A stretch of DNA of 64,000 nucleotides from Dyella sp. RRB7 (GCF_022761115.1 NZ_JAKWJS010000002.1:310001-374000); one strand, 5' to 3'; positions 9,302 to 20,337 are shown, counted from the stretch's first letter. Program-made: numbers and translations. The notes: generated by a model from the sequence alone, not told the origin.

Positions 9302-10882
9302 TCACTCCCACTCAATGGTTGCGGGTGGCTTGCCACTGATGTCATAAACGACACGAGAAACACCACGCAACTCATTGATAATTCGATTGGAAACCTTGCC
9401 AAGGAAGTCATACGGCAAGTGCGCCCAGTGGGCGGTCATGAAGTCGATGGTCTCTACCGCGCGCAGCGCGATCACCCATTCATAGGCGCGGGCATCGCCC
9501 ACCACGCCCACCGACTTCACCGGCAGGAACACCGCGAAGGCCTGGCTGGTCTTGTCGTAAAGGTCCCAGGCGCGCAGCTCTTCGATGAAGATGGCGTCGG
9601 CGCGGGCCAGCAGTTCGGCGTACTCCGGCTTCACCTCGCCCAGGATGCGCACGCCCAGGCCGGGGCCCGGGAACGGATGGCGATAGACCATCTCGCGCGG
9701 CAGGCCCAGCTCCACGCCGATGCGGCGTACCTCGTCCTTGAACAGCTCGCGCAACGGCTCGATCAGCTTGAGCTTCATGTGCTCAGGCAGGCCGCCCACG
9801 TTGTGGTGGCTCTTGATGACGTGGGCCTTGCCGGTCTTGCTGCCGGCCGACTCGATCACGTCGGGATAGATGGTGCCTTGCGCCAGCCACTTCACATGGC
9901 CGTCGCCCGCCGCGGTGACCTTGGCCGACTCTTCGTCGAAGATCTCCACGAACAGGCGGCCGATGATCTTGCGCTTGGCCTCCGGGTCGGCCACGCCTTC
10001 CAGCGCCTTGAAGTAGCGCTCGGCGGCGTTCACGCGGATCACCTTGACGCCCATGTGCTCGGCCATGGTGGCCATCACCTGGTCGCCTTCCTTCCAGCGC
10101 AGCAGGCCGGTGTCGACGAACACGCAGGTCAGCTGCTTGCCGATGGCCCGGTGCAGCAGCGCGGCGACGACGGACGAATCCACGCCACCGGACAGGCCCA
10201 GCAGCACGTGATCGCCACCCACCTGGGTACGCACGCGCTCGATCTGGTCTTCGATGATGTGCGCGGCGGTCCACAGCGTCCGGCAGCCGCAGATTTCCGT
10301 GACGAAACGCTTGAGCAGCGCGGTGCCCTGCTTGGTATGCGTCACTTCCGGATGGAATTGCACGCCGTACCAGCGCTTGTCCTCGTTCTCCATCACCGCG
10401 ACCGGGATGCGGTCGGTGGTGCCGGTGATGACGAAGCCCGGCGGCGCCTTGGAAACATGGTCGCCATGGCTCATCCACACGTCCAGGCGATGCGAGCCGG
10501 CGTGATCGCTCAAACCGGCGAACAGGCGGCTCGTCGCGGTGATATCCACTTCCGCATGGCCGAACTCGCGTGCATCGGCCGCTTCGGTGGCGCCGCCCAG
10601 CTGGGCCGCCAGCGTCTGCATGCCGTAGCAGATGCCGAGAATCGGCAGGCCCGAGTCGAACACCTGCTGCGGCGCTGCGGGCGCCCCCGGCAGCGTGGTC
10701 GATTCCGGACCGCCGGAAAGGATGATGCCCTTGGCGCCAAACGCGGCGATCTCGGCCGGGTCGTGGTCCCATGCCCAGATTTCGCAGTACACGCCGATCT
10801 CGCGCACGCGGCGGGCGATCAGCTGGGTGTACTGCGCGCCGAAATCGAGGATGAGGATTTTGTCGCTATGGATGTCGGTCAC
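9302..10882 (-). CDS. guaA: GMP synthase (glutamine-hydrolysing)
   Basis: GuaA aminates XMP to GMP with glutamine nitrogen and ATP. The 526-residue protein is collinear with E. coli GuaA (525). The N-terminal glutamine amidotransferase has [18 protein letters not shown], the nucleophile C85 in GICYGMQ and the His-Glu pair in FHPEVTH. The ATP pyrophosphatase domain has the P-loop [11 protein letters not shown], and the dimerisation domain ends KPPATIEWE. The frame stays open upstream, but the conserved start [14 protein letters not shown] corresponds to the GTG at 10880-10882. It follows guaB on the same strand, with two hairpins in the 126-base gap, so guaB and guaA probably share transcription with attenuation or processing between them. 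Confidence 0.96.
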   Translation of the reverse strand: MTDIHSDKILILDFGAQYTQLIARRVREIGVYCEIWAWDHDPAEIAAFGAKGIILSGGPESTTLPGAPAAPQQVFDSGLPILGICYGMQTLAAQLGGATEAADAREFGHAEVDITATSRLFAGLSDHAGSHRLDVWMSHGDHVSKAPPGFVITGTTDRIPVAVMENEDKRWYGVQFHPEVTHTKQGTALLKRFVTEICGCRTLWTAAHIIEDQIERVRTQVGGDHVLLGLSGGVDSSVVAALLHRAIGKQLTCVFVDTGLLRWKEGDQVMATMAEHMGVKVIRVNAAERYFKALEGVADPEAKRKIIGRLFVEIFDEESAKVTAAGDGHVKWLAQGTIYPDVIESAGSKTGKAHVIKSHHNVGGLPEHMKLKLIEPLRELFKDEVRRIGVELGLPREMVYRHPFPGPGLGVRILGEVKPEYAELLARADAIFIEELRAWDLYDKTSQAFAVFLPVKSVGVVGDARAYEWVIALRAVETIDFMTAHWAHLPYDFLGKVSNRIINELRGVSRVVYDISGKPPATIEWE

Positions 10883-10940
10883 GGTCCGGCTCCGATGCGC
10901 GGCGGGACTAGCCTGCCCTGCGCGTGAATCTTGGAATGCA

Positions 10941-10966
10941 AAGGCGACGCCGGGGAGCGTCGCCTT
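10941..10966 (-). terminator. Hairpin in the guaB-guaA gap, nearer guaA
   Basis: Ten-base perfect arms (10941-10950 and 10957-10966, AAGGCGACGC and its complement) enclose a six-base loop. In the guaB-to-guaA direction the stem ends in CTTTGC, a very short T-run. It could reduce read-through into guaA. Confidence 0.45.
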
Positions 10967-10979
10967 CCGTTGAAACGAT

Positions 10980-11001
10980 GCGCCGGCCTTGAGGCCGGCG
11001 C
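10980..11001 (-). terminator. Hairpin immediately after guaB
   Basis: Perfect ten-base arms (10980-10989 and 10992-11001, GCGCCGGCCT and its complement) with a two-base loop begin 8 bases past the guaB stop. It has no T-run, so it may protect the guaB 3' end or act together with the second hairpin downstream. Confidence 0.45.
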
Positions 11002-11008
11002 GTATCAC

Positions 11009-12571
<1,563 letters not shown>

Positions 12572-13441
12572 TCAGCCGCCGCGATGCGGGAGTGCGCGTG
12601 CCTCGGCGGCTTCCAGCGTGTTTTCCAGCAGCGTCGCCACCGTCATCGGGCCGACGCCGCCGGGCACCGGCGTGATCCAGCTGGCGCGCTCGGCGGCCGC
12701 GTCGAAATCCACGTCGCCCACCAGCCGGCCGTCTTCCAGGCGGTTGATGCCGACATCCACCACCACCGCGCCGGGCTTGATCCATTCGCCCTTGACCAGG
12801 CCGGGCTTGCCCACCGCCACGATCACGATATCGGCCTGCCGCACGAACTGCTCCAGGTCACGCGTGAAGCGATGGCAGCAGGTGGTGGTGCAGCCGGCGA
12901 TCAACAGCTCGAGCGCAAGCGGCCGACCGACATGATTGGACACGCCCACCACCACCGCATGCTGCCCGCGAACCGGACGATCGGTGTGCCCAAGCAGGGT
13001 CATCACGCCGCGCGGCGTGCACGGGCGCAGGCCAAAGCGACGCAATGCCAGGCGACCCACGTTGACCGCCTGGAAACCATCGACGTCCTTGTTGGGATCG
13101 ATGCGATCGACCAGCGCGTCTTCGTCGATATGATCCGGCAGCGGCGACTGCACCAGGATGCCATGCACGGCCGGATCGGCATTGAGGCGATCGATCAGTG
13201 CGATCAGCTCTTCCTGCGTGGTGCTCGACGGCAGGTCGAAATCGAACGAGCGGAAGCCCACCTGGTGACAGGCCTTGCGCTTGTTGCGCACGTACACCGA
13301 AGATGCGGCGTCGTCGCCCACCAGGACCACGGCCAGACCGGGCTCGGCAAGCCCCCTGGCCTTGCGATCGGCGACGCGCTGCTCGATCCGCCCCATCAGT
13401 TCCTGCGCAATACGTTTACCGTCGAGGATACGTGCGGTCAT
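12572..13441 (-). CDS. folD: Bifunctional methylenetetrahydrofolate dehydrogenase / methenyltetrahydrofolate cyclohydrolase
   Basis: FolD interconverts 5,10-methylene-, methenyl- and 10-formyl-tetrahydrofolate, supplying one-carbon units for purines. The 289-residue protein has the YVxxKxKA block (YVRNKRKAC) with the catalytic lysine, [16 protein letters not shown], the NADP-binding [16 protein letters not shown], and [20 protein letters not shown]. The usual QLPLP motif reads QSPLP here; the catalytic glutamine is kept. The start is ATG 13441 ([12 protein letters not shown]). The gene is divergent from the GNAT gene and lies upstream of guaB on the same strand, fitting a one-carbon/purine neighbourhood. 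Confidence 0.95.
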   Translation of the reverse strand: MTARILDGKRIAQELMGRIEQRVADRKARGLAEPGLAVVLVGDDAASSVYVRNKRKACHQVGFRSFDFDLPSSTTQEELIALIDRLNADPAVHGILVQSPLPDHIDEDALVDRIDPNKDVDGFQAVNVGRLALRRFGLRPCTPRGVMTLLGHTDRPVRGQHAVVVGVSNHVGRPLALELLIAGCTTTCCHRFTRDLEQFVRQADIVIVAVGKPGLVKGEWIKPGAVVVDVGINRLEDGRLVGDVDFDAAAERASWITPVPGGVGPMTVATLLENTLEAAEARALPHRGG

Positions 13442-13508
13442 GAGCGGCCCTGCCTGCAAAGAGACGTATTATCCCGGCTCACCCGCACGCACACAAACTT
13501 GGGATCGC

Positions 13509-14630
13509 ATGGTCGCCATCAAAAGCCTGCCCGCTTCACTGGAACTCGTGGCGCCCACCCTGCGGTTGCGCCCCTGGCAGCCCGGCCATGCCGAAGCGCT
13601 TTACGAGGCGGCTCGCGAATCGATGGCGACGGTGGGCAGGTGGCTGCCCTGGTGCCACGAGGGCTACTGCTGGGAGGACAGCGTGGCCTGGATCGAGCGC
13701 TGCCAGTCAGGCTGGATACGCGGCGAACCGTATGCCTTTGCCATCCTCGACACCCAGGACCGGCTGCTGGGCGGCATCGGGTTGAGCCGGCTGGACCGGG
13801 ATCATCGCAGCGCCAACCTCGGCTACTGGGTGCGCGAGCTGGCACAAGGCCAAGGCGTGGCCTCGGCCGCTGTCGCCGCCATTGCCAAGTTCGGCTTCCA
13901 GACCCTGGGGCTGCAGCGCATCGAAATCGTCGCGGACGTCGACAACCAGGCCAGCCGACGCACCGCCGAGCGTGCCGGCGCCCATCTGGATGGCATCTCG
14001 CCCAATCGTCTCTGGCACCAGGGGGAGGTGGTCGCCGCGGCGGTCTATTCGCTGCTGCCTCCGGATGACGACGCGCCCCCCTTCGGCCCCATTCTCGAGG
14101 AAGGCCCGTTGCGGTTGCGTCCTTTCCACAACCGGGACCTGGATGCGCTGGTCGCATCGCTGCACGAATCCATGGACAGCATCGGCCGCTGGCAGGACTG
14201 GTGCACGCCGGACTACAGCCACGAGGACGGCCGCCGCTGGATGGCCAAGGCGCGTCTCTCCTGGCGCGGCGTGGGCGACGAATGCGCCCTGGTCATCGCC
14301 GACCGGCATGATGACGAGCTGATCGGCAGCATCTCCATCAACCATTGGCAGCCGGCCTATCGCATGGCCAACATCGGTTACTGGATCCGCCAATCGCGCC
14401 AAGGCCAGGGCGCGGCGCCGTTGGCCGTACGCATGTTGGCGCGGCACGCACTGCAATCGACCGAACTGCAACGGCTGGAGATCGTCGCCGCCGCGGACAA
14501 CCAGCCCAGCCGCCGGGTGGCCGAGAAAGCCGGCGCGCGCTTCGAGGGCATCGCGCGCAGTCGCCTTACCTTGCATGGGCAGCCGCAGGACGCGGCCATG
14601 TACTCGCTGATCGCTGCCGATCTGGGTTGA
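13509..14630 (+). CDS. Tandem GNAT-family N-acetyltransferase (two fused RimJ/RimL-type domains)
   Basis: The 373-residue protein contains two complete GNAT domains head to tail. Domain 1 (about 12-180) reads LRLRPWQPGHAEAL, TVGRWLPWCHEGY, acetyl-CoA loop GQGVASAAV, then ADVDNQASRRTAERAGA. Domain 2 (about 195-370) repeats the plan: LRLRPFHNRDLDAL, SIGRWQDWCTPDY, GQGAAPLAV, AAADNQPSRRVAEKAGA. Single-domain members acetylate N-termini of ribosomal proteins or small molecules; the substrate here is unknown. The start ATG 13509 is preferred over in-frame positions inside the folD leader because homology begins at LELVAPTLRLRP. It converges on the ThiF gene with six bases between stops. Confidence 0.9.
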   Translation: MVAIKSLPASLELVAPTLRLRPWQPGHAEALYEAARESMATVGRWLPWCHEGYCWEDSVAWIERCQSGWIRGEPYAFAILDTQDRLLGGIGLSRLDRDHRSANLGYWVRELAQGQGVASAAVAAIAKFGFQTLGLQRIEIVADVDNQASRRTAERAGAHLDGISPNRLWHQGEVVAAAVYSLLPPDDDAPPFGPILEEGPLRLRPFHNRDLDALVASLHESMDSIGRWQDWCTPDYSHEDGRRWMAKARLSWRGVGDECALVIADRHDDELIGSISINHWQPAYRMANIGYWIRQSRQGQGAAPLAVRMLARHALQSTELQRLEIVAAADNQPSRRVAEKAGARFEGIARSRLTLHGQPQDAAMYSLIAADLG

Positions 14631-14636
14631 GCGCGC

Positions 14637-15806
14637 TCAACCCGCGGCGGCGCACAGTTGCTGGATATCGTGATAACCGTGGAATGCGGCGCCCGCACCG
14701 CACCCCGGACAAGCGGGGTCGCGCGGCAGCCGTGTCTCACGGAAATGCATGGCGAGCGCATCGAAGCTCAGCAAGCGCCCCACCAGTGGCTCGCCAATAT
14801 CCAGCAACAGCTTGAGTGCCTCGGTGGCCTGCAGCAGGCCGACGATGCCCGGCAGCACGCCCAGCACGCCCGCCTCGCTGCAATTGGGCGCCTCGGCCGC
14901 CGCTGGCGGTTCGGGAAACAGGCAGCGGTAGCACGGCGAATCCGCGCGCCGGGGATCGAACACGCTGACCTGTCCGCTAAAGCGCTCGACCGCACCGTAG
15001 ACCATCGGCAACCGCAGGCGCTGCGATGCCGCCGCCACCAGATAGCGCGCCGGGAAATTATCAGCGCCGTCGATCACCAGGTCGTGGCCGGCGAGCAGAC
15101 GTTCGACGTTGTCCGCCTGCAGACGCTCGTTGCGCGTCTCGACGCGCACGCGCGGATTGAGCGCCGCCAGCGCGATGCGCGCCGATTCGGTCTTCGGCAT
15201 GCCGACCCGCGCATCGGCATGGATCACCTGCCGATGCAGGTTGGAACGTTCGACCCTGTCGTCATCGATCAGGGTGAGCTGGCCCACGCCAGCCGCGGCG
15301 AGATAGAGCGCCGCGGGTGCACCCAGGCCGCCCGCACCCAGCAACGCGATGCTGGCGCGGGACAAGCGGGCCTGCCCTTCCTCGCCGACCTGGGGCAGGC
15401 GCAGCTGGCGGGCGTAACGTTCCGCCGCATCCGCATCCAACGCCCCGGCCACGACCGGCAACCCTTCGACCTTCCAGCGATTGAAGCCACCGTCCACCGA
15501 ACTGACGTCGCGGTATCCGAGCCGAAGCAACGCCTCGGCGGCCAGCAGCGAACGCTGGCCGCTGCCGCATAGCGCGATCAGCGGACGCGCGCGATCGGGC
15601 TCCACCTGTTCGATGCGCAGTTCAAGGAAACCGCGCGACAAGCCGAGCGATCCGGCCGGCGTACCCGCGGCTCGCTCGTTATCTTCACGGACGTCTATCA
15701 GCAAGGCGCCTTGCGCCTGGCGCGCCAGCGCCTCGGCCGGGGTCACGCCAGGAATGCGCCGACCCAGTTCGGCCAGCCAGGTGTCACGATCGTTGCGCGT
15801 ACTCAT
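14637..15806 (-). CDS. Rhodanese-ThiF/MoeB fusion (sulfur-carrier adenylyltransferase)
   Basis: The 389-residue protein joins an N-terminal rhodanese (about 15-120, active loop ALCGSGQRS with C80) to a ThiF/MoeB E1-like domain (about 130-385). The latter has LLGAGGLGAPAALYLAAAGV for ATP, DDDRVERSNLHRQ, IDGADNFPARYL and two zinc CxxC pairs (CYRC, CPGC). Enzymes of this type adenylate the C-terminal Gly-Gly of MoaD- or ThiS-like sulfur carriers; the rhodanese can deliver sulfur. The more common fusion order is ThiF then rhodanese, so here the order is reversed. No moa or thi gene is adjacent, so the pathway (molybdopterin or thiamine) cannot be decided. The ATG 15806 start is the natural choice. 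Confidence 0.9.
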   Translation of the reverse strand: MSTRNDRDTWLAELGRRIPGVTPAEALARQAQGALLIDVREDNERAAGTPAGSLGLSRGFLELRIEQVEPDRARPLIALCGSGQRSLLAAEALLRLGYRDVSSVDGGFNRWKVEGLPVVAGALDADAAERYARQLRLPQVGEEGQARLSRASIALLGAGGLGAPAALYLAAAGVGQLTLIDDDRVERSNLHRQVIHADARVGMPKTESARIALAALNPRVRVETRNERLQADNVERLLAGHDLVIDGADNFPARYLVAAASQRLRLPMVYGAVERFSGQVSVFDPRRADSPCYRCLFPEPPAAAEAPNCSEAGVLGVLPGIVGLLQATEALKLLLDIGEPLVGRLLSFDALAMHFRETRLPRDPACPGCGAGAAFHGYHDIQQLCAAAG

Positions 15807-15864
15807 ACCGCTAGCATAGAACCTATGCCGGCCGACGGCCCACCGTGCGCGGGCCGTCCAAACG

Positions 15865-17262
15865 TCACTTGCGCTTCTTCATCTCACGGATCATGCGCTG
15901 GCGCTTGCGCACCTGGGCCTCGGTCAGCACGTTCTTCTTCCCGGCAAACGGGTTCTCGCCGTCGCGGAAGTCGATGCGCACCGGCGTGCCTTCCAGCTTG
16001 AAGCGCTTGCGGAAGAAGCCCTCCAGATAGCGTCGATAGGCCGGGGCAATATGCTTGGTGCGACTGCCGTGGATCACGATCGTCGGCGGGTTGCTGCCCC
16101 CCGGATGCGCGAAACGCAGCTTGGGCGCGTGGCCACGCACCAGCGGCGGCTGGTAGCTTTCGTAGGCGCGCTCGAGCGTCTTGGTGAGCTCGGAGGAACC
16201 CAGCTCCTTCGTCGCGGCATGGTGCGCGCGCACGATGGCCTTCATCAGCTCGCGCAGGCCCGAGCCATGCAACGCCGAAATAAAGACGGTCTTGGCCCAG
16301 TCGACGAAGGCCAGCCGGCGCTCGAGTGCGCGCTGGCACTGCTCGCGCTGGTACTGGTCCATGCCGTCCCACTTGTTGACGGCGATCACCAGCGCCCTGC
16401 CTTCGTCCACGGCGTGGCCGATCAGGGTGAGATCCTGGTCGGCCAGGTTCTCGCGCGCGTCGATCAGCACCACCACCACCTGGGCGGCAGCCATCGACTG
16501 CAGCGTCTTGATGACGCTGAACTTCTCCACCGCCTCCTCCACGCGCGCCTTGCGGCGCACGCCGGCGGTGTCGATCAGGGTGTAGCGCTTGCCGTCACGC
16601 TCCAGCGGCACGCGGATGGGATCGCGCGTGGTGCCGGCGACACTGGAGACGATCAGGCGATCCTCGCCCAGCAGGCGATTGATCAGGGTGGACTTGCCCG
16701 CGTTGGGGCGGCCCACGATGGCGACGCGGATACTGCCCGCCTCGCCCTCATCGAGGACTTCCTCGACCTCCTCGGGCAGCAGCGGCAGGATCGTCCCGAC
16801 CAGCTCTTCGGTACCGCGATTGTGCGCAGCCGACAGCGGCAGCGTCGCGGCGATGCCGAACACCGAGAACTCGGCCAGCGCGTTCTGGATATCGAGGCCG
16901 TCGGTCTTGTTGACGGCGGTGATGATGGGTTTGCCGCTGCGGCGCAGCTCGTCGAGGATGGTGCGATCCTGCGGCAGCAGGCCGTCGCGCGCATCCACCA
17001 CGAACACCAGCACGTTCGCCTCTTCGATGGCGAGGCGTACCTGCTGCGCGGTCAGCGCATCCAGGCCGTCCTCGACACCGGACAGGCCACCGGTATCCAC
17101 CACCACGAACGGGCGCGCACCGGTGCGGCACACGCCGTAGTGACGATCTCGCGTGACGCCCGGCATATCGGCCACCAGGGCGTCACGGCTGCGCGTCAGT
17201 GCGTTGAAGAGGGTCGATTTACCGACATTGGGACGACCGACCAGGGCAACGACGGGCAGCAT
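15865..17262 (-). CDS. der: GTPase Der (EngA), ribosome assembly
   Basis: Der has two tandem GTPase domains and a KH-like domain and is required for 50S subunit maturation. The 465-residue protein shows domain 1 LVGRPNVGKSTLFN, DTGGL and NKTD, then domain 2 IVGRPNAGKSTLINRLLGED, DTAGVRRKARV and NKWD. The KH-like end is basic (KNVLTEAQVRKRQRMIREMKKRK region). The start is placed at ATG 17262 (MLPVVALVG), as in relatives; the frame could begin four codons earlier at a TTG. It follows bamB by 23 bases, the same order as in E. coli. Confidence 0.96.
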   Translation of the reverse strand: MLPVVALVGRPNVGKSTLFNALTRSRDALVADMPGVTRDRHYGVCRTGARPFVVVDTGGLSGVEDGLDALTAQQVRLAIEEANVLVFVVDARDGLLPQDRTILDELRRSGKPIITAVNKTDGLDIQNALAEFSVFGIAATLPLSAAHNRGTEELVGTILPLLPEEVEEVLDEGEAGSIRVAIVGRPNAGKSTLINRLLGEDRLIVSSVAGTTRDPIRVPLERDGKRYTLIDTAGVRRKARVEEAVEKFSVIKTLQSMAAAQVVVVLIDARENLADQDLTLIGHAVDEGRALVIAVNKWDGMDQYQREQCQRALERRLAFVDWAKTVFISALHGSGLRELMKAIVRAHHAATKELGSSELTKTLERAYESYQPPLVRGHAPKLRFAHPGGSNPPTIVIHGSRTKHIAPAYRRYLEGFFRKRFKLEGTPVRIDFRDGENPFAGKKNVLTEAQVRKRQRMIREMKKRK

Positions 17263-17285
17263 GAGCGAATACAACCTTTGCGCGA

Positions 17286-18512
17286 TCAGCGCGCGCCGAG
17301 ACGATAAGCGCCGATGCGGCCCTTCACGTCTTCGACGTACACGGTGTCACCCACGACCAGCGGCTGGGCGCGAATGGGCTTCTTGGAGAGGCGCTCGCGC
17401 CCGGCCAGCGCGCCGTCGCCGGTCTGCAGCCAGTGTACGTAGCCCTCGACATCACCGACCACGACGTAGTCACCCTGCACCGCCGGCCCGGTGAGCCAGC
17501 GGTACTTCAGTGCGTCGTTCTTCCACATGTCGGCGCCGCCGCTCTTGTCGAACGCCCACACCTGCGAATCATCGTTGACGCCGTAAATGGCGTTGTTGCT
17601 GATGTCGAGCGAGGTGAAGGTGGAGAACGGACGCCCCCACAGCGGACGACCGCTGGGACCGTCGATGGCAGCCAGGTTGCCGTGGTAAGCCGCGCTGTAG
17701 AGCGTGGTGCCATCGAGCAGGATGGCGCCATCGGCATCGGCGAGGCGGTCGATTTCGGTACGGCCATCGCCGCTGGCGAGCGTCTGTTCCCACAGCTTCT
17801 CGCCGTTGTCCAGGCGCAGGGCCACCAGCTTGCCGGCATCGCTGCCGTAGAACACCACGCCGTTGGCCACCAGCAGCGGACCATTGCCGCGCAGGCTCAG
17901 CAGCGGCACGACGTCCTGGTCGTAGACCCAGCGACGTTCGCCGTTGGAGCTATCGAAACCGTAGAGGCGGCCGTCCTGGGTGCGGGCGATGACCAGGTTG
18001 CCGGCGACCACCGGCGAGGAGATCACCTCGGAATTGACCACCGACTCCCAGCGCGGGCTGCCGTCCTTCGCGTTGATGCCGTAGATGTGGCCGTCGAGCG
18101 TGCCCACCACCAGCAGGTCGCCCGCCACCATCGGGCCACCGGCATAGAGGGCGTCGGCGCGCTTCTTGTCGCCCCAGCCAAACCAGCCATGGGTACGCGA
18201 ACTCTTGGTCCAGACGGTTTTGCCGCTGGCCGCATCGAACGCCGCCAGCTTGCCATCGGTGCTGGCGGCATACAGCACGCCATCGGCAAAGGCCGGACGC
18301 AGGCGCACGCCGCTGTCACCAGCGCCCTCGCCCACCCGGTTCGTCCAGATGCGGGTCACCTGAACGGTCGGCTTGAAGTCCTTGGCCAGCGGCGTCGGCG
18401 GCTGGACGTTTTCCTTCTTGAACGAATGGCAGCCGGCAAGGGCCACCAGGGAGGTCAGCGCAACCAGCAAGACGCGCTTCATCGCGCCGCGTTTCATCAC
18501 TTCCGCTTTCAT
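17286..18512 (-). CDS. bamB: Outer-membrane assembly lipoprotein BamB
   Basis: BamB is a periplasmic beta-propeller lipoprotein that assists BamA in inserting outer-membrane proteins. The protein is 408 residues from ATG 18512; in-frame ATGs at 18497 and 18482 give shorter signal peptides, and the last (MKRVLLVALTSLVALAGC) is the most typical. The lipobox is LAGC (cysteine at 28 of the long form). PQQ-like propeller blades recur (GVLYAASTDGKLAAFDAASG, GHIYGINAKDGSPRWES and others). It overlaps the yfgM-like gene by four bases (ATGA), so translation is coupled, and is followed closely by der. Confidence 0.95.
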   Translation of the reverse strand: MKAEVMKRGAMKRVLLVALTSLVALAGCHSFKKENVQPPTPLAKDFKPTVQVTRIWTNRVGEGAGDSGVRLRPAFADGVLYAASTDGKLAAFDAASGKTVWTKSSRTHGWFGWGDKKRADALYAGGPMVAGDLLVVGTLDGHIYGINAKDGSPRWESVVNSEVISSPVVAGNLVIARTQDGRLYGFDSSNGERRWVYDQDVVPLLSLRGNGPLLVANGVVFYGSDAGKLVALRLDNGEKLWEQTLASGDGRTEIDRLADADGAILLDGTTLYSAAYHGNLAAIDGPSGRPLWGRPFSTFTSLDISNNAIYGVNDDSQVWAFDKSGGADMWKNDALKYRWLTGPAVQGDYVVVGDVEGYVHWLQTGDGALAGRERLSKKPIRAQPLVVGDTVYVEDVKGRIGAYRLGAR

Positions 18513-19153
18513 GCACCCTGCTTCCCGGCCACGGCCAGATCGTCAATTTTCATCTGCACGCTCTGAGGCGCGTTCTCACCCAGCGCCGCCTTGGCGGCTA
18601 TGTACGCCTTGCGGGCATCGTCTGGACGCCCAAGCTTGACCAGAACATCGCCGCGTAGTTCCTGCGCCACGCTCGGATAGCTATTGGGCGGCATGCGATC
18701 GAGCGCAGCGAGCGCGTCGGCAGCCTTGCCCTGCGCCAGCAACACCTGCGCGGTGCGCAGCTGGGCCAAAGACTTCAGCGAGGCGTCGCTGGCATGGGCC
18801 TCGGCCCAGCTGAGCGATTCAATCGCCTTGTCCAGCTGCTTGGCCTGCGCCTGGCGCTGGGCGCGATCGCTCATGGCGAACATCGCGTACGGCGTGTCGG
18901 TGTAATCCTTGACCAGTTGCTCGGTCAGCGTGTCGGCGCTGTCGTTCTTGCCCGAGGCCACCGCGGACTGGATCTGCTGGTAGATGTTGGCGGCGTCGGC
19001 CTGATGGCCGGCCTTGTGCTTGTTCCACTGCTGCCAGCCGAAGATACCGACCAGGCCGATCGCAATGCCGACGATGATGGACAGGCCGTTCTGCCGCAGC
19101 CACTGCTGTACGCGTTCGCTCTGTTCGTAATCGTCGTACGCTTCAAATGCCAT
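18509..19153 (-). CDS. YfgM-family tetratricopeptide membrane protein (ancillary SecYEG partner)
   Basis: The 214-residue protein starts MAFEAYDDYEQSERVQQWL, has one transmembrane helix (about 23-42, LSIIVGIAIGLVGIFGWQQW) and a periplasmic TPR-like region with repeated AxxxLxKAxxxL helices. E. coli YfgM is an inner-membrane protein linked to the Sec translocon and the periplasmic chaperone network. The start ATG 19153 is preceded by AAGGGTG; extending upstream adds 38 unconserved residues. The stop overlaps the bamB start. In E. coli ispG and hisS separate rodZ and yfgM; here they are absent. Confidence 0.9.
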   Translation of the reverse strand: MAFEAYDDYEQSERVQQWLRQNGLSIIVGIAIGLVGIFGWQQWNKHKAGHQADAANIYQQIQSAVASGKNDSADTLTEQLVKDYTDTPYAMFAMSDRAQRQAQAKQLDKAIESLSWAEAHASDASLKSLAQLRTAQVLLAQGKAADALAALDRMPPNSYPSVAQELRGDVLVKLGRPDDARKAYIAAKAALGENAPQSVQMKIDDLAVAGKQGA

Positions 19154-19305
19154 GCAATCACCCTTGGGGAACCGCACATCGAAAGCACTTTCGAACGTGC
19201 CTGCCATGCGGAAAAAGAAATCAGCCCGACCTGCCCGCTCGCTGGCGAGCGGACAATGGGCAAGCATAACCGATTGCGCCGGACCGCACAGGACCGGCGT
19301 GAGGA

Positions 19306-20337
19306 TCAGGCGCCGGTCGGGGCGGCCTTGCCGTCGCGCACTTCGATGCGGAAATGGGCGACGTTGGAGCGGCGGAAGCTGTCCAGCGCCATCGGCTGGC
19401 CATCCAGCGTGACCTGGGCGCCATTGGCATTGCCAATGCGCACTTCCAGCGGTTGGTCGCTGTGGTAGGTCTTGGAGCTGCCGGCGGGCAGCAAGCCGTA
19501 TTCGAGGCGCGCGCCATCCTTGGTGGTGACTTCCACCCAGCTGGCACTCTCCAGGCTCAACACCAGGCTATGGGCGCCGGTGCCGGCATCCGTGGCCGCC
19601 GGCGCCGCATGCGCGGCATCGTTGCCAAGACTGGGAAACGGCGCCATGGACGCCATCAGCGGCTGCTGATCCTGCGCCGGACTCGGCGGCGTGGCCACGG
19701 ACTGCGCAGCAGCCGGAGCGGCGGCGGCCACCGCAGGGGTGCCATCCGTGCCGACCGACGCCGTCGCGGGCGCCGCCGCGCTGCCTGCACCAGCCGGAGC
19801 ATCCACCTGGGCGACCGGGGTCGCATCGAGCGGCGCGAGATGGCTTACGTCACGATCCAGCGTGCCACGCACGCCAAGCCAGATGGTGGGCACCACGATG
19901 GCGGCGGTCAGCACGACATAGGTCGCGGCGCGTGCGTAGTTTTCCAGCAGGTAACGCGAATGCGAGATGCCGCCCGTAGCCACCAGGGTGGGCTGGCTGG
20001 GCTTGATGCGCTCCAGCTCGGCCTTCACCTCGGCTTCGTCGATGCCCAGATAGCGTGCGTACTTGGTGAGATAGCCGCCCAGGTACACCTGGTAGTCGAT
20101 GCCGTTGTATTCGTTGCCTTCAAGCTGGCGAACCACCCGCGTAGGCAGGCGCAGGGCGTTGGCGCACGTTTCGATATCGATACCGCGCTTTTCGCGCGCA
20201 GCCCGCAAGCGCCCGCCCAGACTGCCAGTGATCGCTTCCAACGAGGAGTGTTCCGTATCCATGGTGACGTCGGGTGTTTCAGTAAAGGTGAGTGCTCGGT
20301 TGCCGCTGTCGGCCGAATTTGACTGCTGAGAGGTCAT
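19306..20337 (-). CDS. rodZ: RodZ-like cytoskeletal/HTH membrane protein
   Basis: RodZ links the MreB cytoskeleton to cell-wall synthesis. The 343-residue protein has an N-terminal cytoplasmic helix-turn-helix (about 38-105; GGRLRAAREKRG, then LEGNEYNGIDYQVYLGGYLT), a basic stretch, one membrane helix (about 137-156, YVVLTAAIVVPTIWLGV), a long Ala/Pro-rich linker, and a C-terminal periplasmic DUF4115 domain (about 255-343, SLVLSLESASWVEVTTKDG). The start ATG 20337 overlaps the pilF stop by four bases. A second in-frame ATG lies at codon 26, but coupling favours the first. Confidence 0.9.
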   Translation of the reverse strand: MTSQQSNSADSGNRALTFTETPDVTMDTEHSSLEAITGSLGGRLRAAREKRGIDIETCANALRLPTRVVRQLEGNEYNGIDYQVYLGGYLTKYARYLGIDEAEVKAELERIKPSQPTLVATGGISHSRYLLENYARAATYVVLTAAIVVPTIWLGVRGTLDRDVSHLAPLDATPVAQVDAPAGAGSAAAPATASVGTDGTPAVAAAAPAAAQSVATPPSPAQDQQPLMASMAPFPSLGNDAAHAAPAATDAGTGAHSLVLSLESASWVEVTTKDGARLEYGLLPAGSSKTYHSDQPLEVRIGNANGAQVTLDGQPMALDSFRRSNVAHFRIEVRDGKAAPTGA

